NCBI GenBank assembly: GCA_002341805.1
Contig: DDOS01000100.1
Location: 3,626 to 8,695 of the forward strand
Direction: 5' to 3'
Source: Aquificaceae bacterium UBA2488
Lineage (GTDB): Bacteria; Aquificota; Aquificia; Aquificales; Aquificaceae
Length of the DNA: 5,070 bases
Shown here: positions 1 through 5,070 of the stretch, one piece after another
Layout of the letters: every line of letters starts with the position of its first letter
How positions within the stretch are numbered: position 1 is the first letter of the stretch
The notes under the pieces: model-generated
Told to the model about the DNA's origin: nothing
What the model saw: only the letters and a program-made list of their open reading frames with translations
Databases searched by the model: none
Program-made: the position numbers and the translations under genes

Positions 1-46
1 CACCCTCTTCCAAAAGATGCTTAAAAGATTCAACCCACTTTACCAT
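1..46 (-). CDS. N-terminal fragment of an unidentified protein (runs off the left edge)
   Basis: An ATG at 46-44 opens a frame that is still open at the window edge and gives only 15 residues, MVKWVESFKHLLEEG. The start is well supported: the perfect Shine-Dalgarno sequence AGGAGGTG lies just upstream on the minus strand, with the AGGAGG core six bases from the ATG. The visible peptide is amphipathic and helix-like and carries no signal peptide or motif, so I do not assign a function. It lies 72 bases downstream of the TPR lipoprotein gene on the same strand. It could be read from that transcript or from its own promoter in the gap; no clear terminator separates them. Confidence 0.7.
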   Translation of the reverse strand, partial: MVKWVESFKHLLEEG

Positions 47-50
47 AATA

Positions 51-58
51 CACCTCCT
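51..58 (-). promoter_or_regulatory. Strong ribosome binding site for the left-edge gene
   Basis: Read on the minus strand this is AGGAGGTG, a full match to the anti-Shine-Dalgarno core. Four bases lie between it and the ATG at 46-44. It is the strongest ribosome binding site in the window and is the main evidence that the truncated frame at the left edge is a real gene. Confidence 0.8.
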
Positions 59-82
59 TTGAAAGTAAATATAATTTTCTTA

Positions 83-99
83 GGTTAATTTTTTGTTAA
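83..99 (-). repeat. Direct repeat TTAACA-N5-TTAACC in the leader of the left-edge gene
   Basis: On the minus strand TTAACA (99-94) is followed after five A residues by TTAACC (88-83), so two near-identical hexamers sit 11 bases apart, about one helical turn, 37 bases or more upstream of the start codon. Response regulators of the OmpR/PhoB family bind direct repeats of this kind, and Bacillus PhoP uses TTAACA-like hexamers with about five-base spacers. Only two copies are present and the region is very AT-rich, so an operator role is a guess and chance is a real alternative. Confidence 0.25.
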
Positions 100-118
100 T
101 AGGGTTTATGATAAAAGC

Positions 119-1378
119 TTATGATTTTTTGACAATTGCAGTTATTGTTTTAACACCAGCATGTTTAAAATATAACCATATATTTATCTTTTCACCAAGT
201 TTTAAAGGGTGCTTTAATCCTATTAACAATATGTATTTATCATTTGGTTTTAAAGATAGTGTTTGTTTTGGTTTTATATCAAAACTCTTAACAGAGATCA
301 TTTTAGATTTGCCGTTAATGTTTATTATTTCGTGCAGTTGGGCGGCAGAGGATATTGAGGATTTTGCATCAATTAACTCATCCTCTGATTCACCTAAGTT
401 CTCTATATCCATATATGCAAAGCTAACGTAATGATTTGGTGGCATCAATAAGACCCATGGATTTTTTATTGTAATATTTGAAGAATTTTTGGCATTGTTA
501 GGCTTAGTTTTTATGGCGGATTTTGTTCCTTGTGTTGGTTTTATGCTTTTGTTCGATTTTTTTTCATGGCCAAAGCTTATTAATGGCGTTTTTTGTGAAG
601 TATTTGCTATGGATTCATCCAATATCACTTGTTTTAATAAGCTTAGTGCTTTCTCTTTATATATAGGTTTGATGTTTTGATTTAATGTTATAGCATTTAT
701 AATGTCTTTTGCTTTTTTAAAATCCTTAGCCTGTATGTAGCATTTTGCTTTTAATAAATTAGCATTTTCGTTGTTTTGATTTTCTAAAAGCCATGAAACT
801 TTTTGTTCTATGGGCTTTTTAGAGCACTGATTTGAAGTTACATAAGCTTCAGCCAATGCTTGTTTAGCTGTTTCAAAATTTCTGTCATACAAAACTGCTA
901 AATTTAAGTTTTTAATATATTCGCTTGCGTTGTTTTTATACAATAGAGCAAGGTTGTAATAAGCTTCTGGCTTTAAAGCGCAAAGATCATTATCTATGCA
1001 TTTATTGAGGACTTTTATCGCTTCTTCTTTATGTCCTGATAGTTCTAAGATATTTGCTTTATCTAAAAGCCCTTGATAATAATCTGGTTTTATAGAAATA
1101 GCTTTATTTATATTTTTTAAAGCATTTTGAAAATCATTAACATTTGCATAAGCTATGGCTAATTTATCATAAGCTTTATAGTTATATGGATATTTTAAAA
1201 TAGCCATTTTGAAATCTGATATGGCTTTTGCATAATTACCGCTGGATAGTGAAGCCATGCCTAAGTTATAATAATAGTTTGAATTTTTATCAGTGGATAA
1301 CTCTTCCACTGTCTGGGTATTTTGAGCGCAAGAGTTTATTAAAAAAACCACAAAAAGTAAAAATACAATTTTTTTCAT
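119..1378 (-). CDS. TPR lipoprotein with a C-terminal PCu(A)C-like (copper chaperone-type) domain
   Basis: This is a predicted membrane-anchored lipoprotein of 419 residues. A lysine pair and hydrophobic stretch (residues 2-16) lead to the lipobox I14-N-S-C17, so C17 should be lipidated and become the mature N-terminus after LspA cleavage. TPR-like repeats cover about residues 34-67, 68-101 and 102-135, with degenerate ones to about 250. A Lys/Ser/Asn/Thr-rich linker (about 255-302) joins them to a domain at about 302-416 that follows the PCu(A)C (DUF461) pattern: NPW at 306-308, AYMDIEN at 321-327, H349, M360, and GLKHPL near 387-392. PCu(A)C proteins deliver copper to cytochrome oxidase in the periplasm through H-X10-M-X21-H-x-M. 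Here H349-X10-M360 is exact, but the second pair is Y382-x-L384, so normal Cu(I) binding is doubtful. Four further cysteines (127, 133, 185, 213) lie in the TPR part. The start lies 2 bases after the stop of the HDOD gene, with only a weak ribosome site, which suggests coupling. The lipoprotein and TPR calls are firm; the PCu(A)C call is strong; copper function is uncertain. Confidence 0.85.
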   Translation of the reverse strand: MKKIVFLLFVVFLINSCAQNTQTVEELSTDKNSNYYYNLGMASLSSGNYAKAISDFKMAILKYPYNYKAYDKLAIAYANVNDFQNALKNINKAISIKPDYYQGLLDKANILELSGHKEEAIKVLNKCIDNDLCALKPEAYYNLALLYKNNASEYIKNLNLAVLYDRNFETAKQALAEAYVTSNQCSKKPIEQKVSWLLENQNNENANLLKAKCYIQAKDFKKAKDIINAITLNQNIKPIYKEKALSLLKQVILDESIANTSQKTPLISFGHEKKSNKSIKPTQGTKSAIKTKPNNAKNSSNITIKNPWVLLMPPNHYVSFAYMDIENLGESEDELIDAKSSISSAAQLHEIININGKSKMISVKSFDIKPKQTLSLKPNDKYILLIGLKHPLKLGEKINIWLYFKHAGVKTITAIVKKS

Positions 1379-1380
1379 AT

Positions 1381-3186
1381 TTATATTTTACCAGTGATTA
1401 AGCGTATTAGGCTTTTAAAATCATACATATTATCAATAACTAAATCAGGCATAGTTTTAAACTCTTGGTTAAATAGTGCTTTGGCTTCTTTTATCACGTC
1501 GTTATAGAGGTTTTTATCCTCCATGTAAGATGGGAAATCTATAGTTATATCTGATATCCTATCAAAAAGAGGTTTATTTGTTTGAAAAAGATCTACGTCG
1601 TTTCTTAATGTAAGTATCAGATATCCTTCAAAGTTTTTTAATATTCCATCTAATATTCCTATATCCTTTATGTTGTCAATATTTTTTAAAACTATCACAT
1701 CGCAAAAGCTTATATCTTCATAGGTGGGTAAAGAAAATGTGTTTAGGTCTATGATGCAAAGACTTCCAAATCTTGTTCCATTTAAAAAGTTTATGACTTT
1801 TTGAAGCTTTATGAGCATATATTCTTCATCTTCGTATCTTATGCAAACTCTTTTGTTTTTTATATAATTCGTAAAGTTTGCGTAGAACTCTGTAAGAGCA
1901 TTGGGAAGCTTTTCGTCTTTTTCTTGTAAAGAAAACTCAAATTCTGGTCTCGAGGAGATTTTGTATATCTCTTTTTTAATGCCAAGATCTCTTAATGTAG
2001 TATTTGCATCCATTATACATTTATTTAAAAAGCTCAAAAACGAATCTAAACCAAATCTTTTTAGTCTATTACCAAGAATGACCCCAGATTTTTTATCATC
2101 CTCTAAGATAAACTTAACACCTAATATCGATAAATACACTGCAAAAGCTATTCTAACAATATATTTATCAAGGGTATATTTATTAAGGGCTCTTAATCTA
2201 TACATAGGTTCAAATGTATTATATCCTGCTATTATACCGTTTACGGTATTTATAGCATCAATAGACCCACCAAAGATTTTTGCAAGATATTCTTTGTCTA
2301 TCATAAGTACATCTTTACCAAAGTCATCTTTTTCTACAATCCTTGATATGTAAGAATACATTAAGTCGGGTTTTTGTATTATTTTTGGCATTAGGCTTTT
2401 AAGATCAGAAATTTCAGAATTTCCTTGTTTTGATAAAAAATTAAGCAATATCAAGAATCCATCCATCATAGAAAGTATAATAAAGTCATAAATTCTTTGG
2501 GCATTTACAAATATAAGCTGATATATGTTATCAAATATAGCTGATTGTAAGATTAATGCCACTTCTAAATTTTGTAATTCTTGGGAATTATTTTTCATAT
2601 ATTCTAAAGATTCTTTGGAAATAGCTTTTAAAGCATAATCTCTAAACCTTGATAATCCAAGCCTTACTATGGCAGATTTTACATCTTTTATCTCTACGCC
2701 TTTGTCTAGATATGCGCTGTTTGCAAGTTTTAGGATATCTTCCTGAAGCTCTATTAGGTTTCTCATAAGATTATAAATTTTATCTGCGTTGGTATTCTCG
2801 TCGAAGAGCTCTAAGATAAAAGGCATTATAGTCTTTATAAAGTCGTTGGATTCAAACTCCTCTATATCTTTTGACTCTATTTTAAATTTAGGTTCTTTTT
2901 TAATGTGGATTGGTTTTAGATAAGCGTCTATAGCTTTTTGGATTATATCTTTTGGGATTGTCTCTTCTGTTAAAAGCCAGGTAAGGAGGTTTTGAGGATC
3001 TGTCTCAGGAGAAGGTTTTACCTTAATGACTTTGTCAAGTATATTTATTTCAAGGATAACTTCTGATGCTATCTTTATATACTCTTCTTGGTTTTTGGCT
3101 TTTAATAAAATCTTGTCATAGGATATTCTTTTTATAACGCCCATTGAAGTTTGTATGTTTGTATAAAAGCTAAAAAACTCACTCAT
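1381..3186 (-). CDS. HDOD-domain protein with a degenerate AAA+-like C-terminal region
   Basis: This 601-residue protein has no signal peptide or clear membrane segment and is probably a cytoplasmic signalling or scaffold protein. Residues about 118-240 carry the HDOD signature: LANSAY at 154-159, then an AIVRLGL motif starting at 172 and the following helix to about 186. HDOD is the non-catalytic relative of HD phosphohydrolases, and no HD metal-ligand pair is visible here. Residues about 240-400 are helical and unrecognised. Residues about 445-575 resemble, in order, the core of an NtrC-type AAA+ domain: a strand at 446-449, a helix at about 456-468, a Walker-B-like strand CDVIVLKNID (495-504), a sensor-I-like strand YLILTLRND (522-530), LFDRI (540-544) and a FPSY linker (551-554). 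No Walker A glycine/lysine loop exists, and the Walker B acidic pair is replaced by K501-N502, so ATP hydrolysis is unlikely. The start is supported by the strong site AGAGGTG. The gene overlaps purN by 8 bases. The HDOD call is good; the AAA+ resemblance is an inference from pattern order. Confidence 0.75.
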   Translation of the reverse strand: MSEFFSFYTNIQTSMGVIKRISYDKILLKAKNQEEYIKIASEVILEINILDKVIKVKPSPETDPQNLLTWLLTEETIPKDIIQKAIDAYLKPIHIKKEPKFKIESKDIEEFESNDFIKTIMPFILELFDENTNADKIYNLMRNLIELQEDILKLANSAYLDKGVEIKDVKSAIVRLGLSRFRDYALKAISKESLEYMKNNSQELQNLEVALILQSAIFDNIYQLIFVNAQRIYDFIILSMMDGFLILLNFLSKQGNSEISDLKSLMPKIIQKPDLMYSYISRIVEKDDFGKDVLMIDKEYLAKIFGGSIDAINTVNGIIAGYNTFEPMYRLRALNKYTLDKYIVRIAFAVYLSILGVKFILEDDKKSGVILGNRLKRFGLDSFLSFLNKCIMDANTTLRDLGIKKEIYKISSRPEFEFSLQEKDEKLPNALTEFYANFTNYIKNKRVCIRYEDEEYMLIKLQKVINFLNGTRFGSLCIIDLNTFSLPTYEDISFCDVIVLKNIDNIKDIGILDGILKNFEGYLILTLRNDVDLFQTNKPLFDRISDITIDFPSYMEDKNLYNDVIKEAKALFNQEFKTMPDLVIDNMYDFKSLIRLITGKI

Positions 3187-3817
3187 TAAACACCTCTATG
3201 TCTGGATTAAATGTAGACCCATTTTTCTCATCTTTTATGTGGGCTTTGCCATCCTTTATATAGATTCTATCCTGTTCAAGCCAAGAAATCACTTGGGGCA
3301 GTAGCTTATGCTCTAAGTTTAATATTTTTTTAGCCAAACTTTCTTCATCATCATCGTAAGATATGCTTGTAATAGCCTGAGCGATGATACATCCTTCATC
3401 TACATGTTCGTTTACAAAATGCACTGTGCAACCACTAAACTTTACACCCCTTTCTATGGCTCTTTTATGAACATCTATACCAGGGAAAGAGGGTAGTAAA
3501 GAAGGATGTATATTTATAATCCTTTTTTCGTATTCTTTTACAAACTCTTTTGACAATATAGCCATAAACCCTGCCAATACTATATAATCTATATGCTTTT
3601 CTTTTAAAAGCAACAAAACTTTTTCTTCAAAGATTTTTTTTGGCTTCGGCTCAAAGGCATAATGCTCTACATTGTAAGTTTGTGCTATATGTAGGGCTTT
3701 TGCTTTTGGATTGTTTGATATTACTATAAAATCTGATGTTAGAAGTCCTTGTTTTCTTGCTTTTAAGATAGCCTCTAAGTTAGAACCTCTTCCAGATACA
3801 AAGATTGCTATTTTCAT
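3179..3817 (-). CDS. purN: Phosphoribosylglycinamide formyltransferase (GAR transformylase 1)
   Basis: PurN transfers the formyl group of 10-formyltetrahydrofolate to glycinamide ribonucleotide, the third step of IMP synthesis, in the cytoplasm. The 212-residue length fits the family. The N-terminal phosphate-binding segment SGRGSNL is at 8-14 and the block INIHPSLLPSFPG at 101-113 holds N102 and H104. The HVDEG motif places D140. These three correspond to the catalytic Asn106/His108/Asp144 triad of the E. coli enzyme. GCTVHFV (129-135) is also typical. The family core ends near residue 195, and the last 15 or so residues are an unremarkable tail whose codons overlap the next gene. The ATG lies in a 4-base ATGA overlap with the trpF stop, with only a weak ribosome site, so translation is probably coupled. 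It shares the gene run with purL, the next enzyme of the pathway. No key residue is missing. Confidence 0.97.
   Translation of the reverse strand: MKIAIFVSGRGSNLEAILKARKQGLLTSDFIVISNNPKAKALHIAQTYNVEHYAFEPKPKKIFEEKVLLLLKEKHIDYIVLAGFMAILSKEFVKEYEKRIINIHPSLLPSFPGIDVHKRAIERGVKFSGCTVHFVNEHVDEGCIIAQAITSISYDDDEESLAKKILNLEHKLLPQVISWLEQDRIYIKDGKAHIKDEKNGSTFNPDIEVFNE
3191..3197 (-). promoter_or_regulatory. Ribosome binding site for the HDOD gene, inside the end of purN
   Basis: On the minus strand this reads AGAGGTG and ends four bases before the ATG at 3186-3184. It lies within the last codons of purN. It fixes the HDOD start at 3186 and suggests stronger initiation here than at the trpF and purN starts, which have only weak GG-containing upstream sequence and probably depend on coupling. 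Confidence 0.7.
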
Positions 3818-4392
3818 GATTTAACCATTTTTACAAAAGCCTCAAGTTTTTTGGGGTCTTTTTTACCAGGATACTTTTCTACTCCTGATGCCACATCAAC
3901 TCCATAAGGTTTTATCGTGCTTAGTAATGATTTTACATTTTCTTCGTTTAGACCACCCGATACAAAAAAATTCCTTTTTAAGGCTTTTAGCATGTTCCAA
4001 TCAAATGTTTTGCCAGTACCTCCGTATTTATCTCCAAAAGTATCAAAGAGTATCAGATTGTTATTCCAACATGACTCAATGTTTGGAAGTTCATTGGATA
4101 CCCTATAGACCTTTATGAGTCTATATGATATAGCATATTCACAAGGTTCATCAGAATGAAGTTGGACAAAATCAAAATGTTCAAGAAGTTTTTCTATCTC
4201 TTTTTTTGATTTTTTAACCACCACCGCCACCGCTGGTATTTTTAAATGGGATTTTATATGTAAAGCATCTTCTAAACTTATATACCTTTGGCTTTTTTCA
4301 TAAAGTATAAACCCTAAAAAATCGGCTCCTAAATCTTGAGCTAACATAGCATCTTCTTTGTTGGTGATACCACAAATTTTTATTTTTATCAT
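3814..4392 (-). CDS. trpF: N-(5'-phosphoribosyl)anthranilate isomerase
   Basis: TrpF converts phosphoribosylanthranilate to 1-(2-carboxyphenylamino)-1-deoxyribulose 5-phosphate by an Amadori rearrangement, the third step of tryptophan synthesis. It is a single cytoplasmic (beta/alpha)8 barrel. The 192-residue protein has the general-base cysteine in KICGIT (C7), the VQLH strand at 76-79, the general-acid aspartate in LFD (D117), the phosphate-binding GGTGKTFDW (124-132), SGGL (145-148) and GVDVASGVE (164-172). All catalytic positions expected for the family are present. SQRYIS (34-39) varies slightly from the common SPRYIS. It starts in an ATGA overlap with the lspA stop and ends in an ATGA overlap with purN. 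No other trp gene is visible, so this is a stand-alone trpF among purine genes. Confidence 0.97.
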   Translation of the reverse strand: MIKIKICGITNKEDAMLAQDLGADFLGFILYEKSQRYISLEDALHIKSHLKIPAVAVVVKKSKKEIEKLLEHFDFVQLHSDEPCEYAISYRLIKVYRVSNELPNIESCWNNNLILFDTFGDKYGGTGKTFDWNMLKALKRNFFVSGGLNEENVKSLLSTIKPYGVDVASGVEKYPGKKDPKKLEAFVKMVKS

Positions 4393-4868
4393 TTTTTAAC
4401 CAAGATAGATTCTAATATAATACCAGTTATAGCAATAGTAACGGCACTATCTGCTATGTTAAAAGCAGGCCAGTAATGATTTTTTATATGAAAATAAAGA
4501 AAGTCTGTAACTTTACCATAATAAAGTCTCTCAAACAAATTTCCAAGAGCCCCGCCAGATAGCATGCCCATAAGGATACTGTTTAATGTGTTTTGGCTTT
4601 TAAAAGCATAATATCCACTTACTATTATAGCCAAAATAGGTAATGTATCAATGAGAATTAGCCTTGCTATACCTTTTATGCCTGCAAGCATACCAAAAGC
4701 AACTCCTGTGTTGTATATAAATACTATCTTAAGGATAGGAAGTACATCAATGGATTCATTTAGATACATATGGCTTCTGACGAATGCTTTTGTGACCTCA
4801 TCAAGACAAAAAACTAAGCCAAACGCAAAAAAATATATTAGAACATATTCTTTAGGATATTTTTCCAT
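4389..4868 (-). CDS. lspA: Lipoprotein signal peptidase (signal peptidase II)
   Basis: LspA is an inner-membrane aspartyl protease that cleaves the signal peptide of diacylglyceryl-modified prolipoproteins just before the lipobox cysteine. I chose the ATG at 4868, giving 159 residues, because GAAGGA lies just upstream. An in-frame ATG at 4895 would add nine residues but has no ribosome site. Four hydrophobic segments can be seen, with LDEVTK at 22-27 after the first, NTGVAFG at 53-59, GGALGNLFER at 105-114, a catalytic D122 in TDFLYF and a catalytic D140 in FNIADS. These match the Asp dyad of the Pseudomonas enzyme (D124/D143) in spacing. One oddity is E113 where the GNxxDR motif normally has Asp. 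The gene starts inside the end of purL (31-base overlap) and ends in an ATGA overlap with trpF. The TPR protein at the end of the same gene run is a predicted substrate. Confidence 0.95.
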   Translation of the reverse strand: MEKYPKEYVLIYFFAFGLVFCLDEVTKAFVRSHMYLNESIDVLPILKIVFIYNTGVAFGMLAGIKGIARLILIDTLPILAIIVSGYYAFKSQNTLNSILMGMLSGGALGNLFERLYYGKVTDFLYFHIKNHYWPAFNIADSAVTIAITGIILESILVKK

Positions 4869-5070
4869 AAATCCTTCGCTTTTACAAGATCGCATTCTAA
4901 TATATTTCTATCATTATATTCTACTTTTAAAGTAGGCTCTTCCACAACATTACCTATAAGCATCCAATCTAAGGAACTCTCTTCCACAATATTCTTAAAC
5001 TCTTCTTCATTTTTGGAGTCTACGCTTACCACTACCCTCGTAGGATTTTCTGCAAATAGATACACGATAG
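4838..5070 (-). CDS. purL: Phosphoribosylformylglycinamidine synthase subunit PurL, C-terminal end only
   Basis: The frame is open at the right edge and ends with TAA at 4840-4838, giving the last 76 residues. PurL is the synthetase subunit that makes formylglycinamidine ribonucleotide from FGAR, glutamine and ATP, the fourth purine step. The visible part matches the end of the C-terminal AIRS-like domain: a strand ending LFAENPTRVVVSV (the family's LF-x-E-x-x-x-R motif), a helix (NEEEFKNIVEES), the strand WMLIGNVVEE, and a final helix around DLWKNILK. A GTG at 5065 lies in this frame but is internal to the conserved strand, so it is not a start. The active site is outside the window, so the call rests on the C-terminal pattern and on purN nearby. 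A PurL-like AIRS-fold relative is the only alternative I consider. Confidence 0.85.
   Translation of the reverse strand, partial: IVYLFAENPTRVVVSVDSKNEEEFKNIVEESSLDWMLIGNVVEEPTLKVEYNDRNILECDLVKAKDLWKNILKNMF
4872..4877 (-). promoter_or_regulatory. Ribosome binding site that decides the lspA start
   Basis: On the minus strand this reads GAAGGA and is followed by TTT and the ATG at 4868-4866. The three-base spacing is shorter than ideal, but the alternative ATG at 4895 is preceded only by AT-rich sequence with no Shine-Dalgarno match. It lies within the coding sequence of purL. Confidence 0.5.

Noticed and set aside
69..99. Possible promoter TTAACA (99-94) to TTATAT (74-69) on the minus strand
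   Set aside because: The spacing is 19 bases and the region is so AT-rich that such hexamers arise by chance; I do not list it as a promoter.
47..121. Transcription terminator after the TPR lipoprotein gene
   Set aside because: No G+C-rich hairpin followed by a U run is present; the TTAA-flanked A run is too weak to form a stable stem.
93..431. Plus-strand open frame of 112 codons
   Set aside because: It lies almost wholly opposite the PCu(A)C-domain end of the TPR lipoprotein gene, has no ribosome site, and its translation has no recognisable pattern.
1340..1378. A7 and T7 runs in the signal-peptide codons of the lipoprotein, a possible phase-variation switch
   Set aside because: Runs of seven are common in sequence this AT-rich, they encode ordinary Lys and Phe/Leu signal-peptide codons, and the frame is intact.
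1901..2353. Plus-strand open frame of 150 codons
   Set aside because: It is fully antisense to the HDOD gene, which has a strong ribosome site and recognisable motifs; long antisense frames are expected opposite this codon use.
4220..4235. Short CCACCG-type tandem repeat on the plus strand
   Set aside because: It encodes the hydrophobic VAVVV strand of TrpF, which the barrel fold explains.
4651..4935. Plus-strand open frame of 94 codons
   Set aside because: It is antisense to lspA and the end of purL, both of which have conserved family motifs.
1..5070. Mobile elements, CRISPR arrays, tRNA or rRNA genes, defence systems
   Set aside because: I found no inverted-repeat ends, transposase or integrase motifs, spaced repeats or RNA gene signatures; nearly all of the window is accounted for by the coding sequences.

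Overview
The window is AT-rich (about one third G+C by eye), and every gene in it is on the minus strand, so the reading order runs from right (5070) to left (1). Isoleucine ATA and arginine AGA codons are frequent. Together with a lipobox lipoprotein and an HDOD signalling protein, this suggests an AT-rich Gram-negative bacterium. An Aquificota-type thermophile such as Hydrogenobaculum or Sulfurihydrogenibium is my best guess, but no single feature proves it.

Layout in reading order: the C-terminal end of purL (cut by the right edge); lspA (lipoprotein signal peptidase), which begins inside the end of purL; trpF (phosphoribosylanthranilate isomerase); purN (GAR formyltransferase); a 601-residue HDOD-domain protein with a C-terminal region that looks like a nucleotide-binding-dead AAA+ module; and a 419-residue lipoprotein that joins TPR repeats to a PCu(A)C-type copper-chaperone domain. 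After a 72-base gap, a strong Shine-Dalgarno sequence precedes the first 15 codons of another gene, cut by the left edge. Neighbouring genes from purL to the TPR lipoprotein overlap or nearly touch (ATGA overlaps at lspA/trpF and trpF/purN, 8 bases at purN/HDOD, a 2-base gap before the lipoprotein). The six genes therefore look like one translationally coupled transcription unit. No stretch above 300 bases lacks a gene.

Three genes are biosynthetic housekeeping (two purine steps and one tryptophan step). LspA processes lipoproteins, and the last gene of the run encodes a predicted lipoprotein that would be an LspA substrate. The two downstream genes are the less ordinary part. The HDOD protein lacks the HD-type metal ligands and, in its AAA+-like part, the Walker A motif, which suggests a scaffold or regulator. 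The TPR-PCu(A)C lipoprotein keeps the first half of the copper motif (H-X10-M) but has Y-x-L exactly where the second half (H-x-M) should be. I see no mobile element, CRISPR array, RNA gene or convincing terminator.
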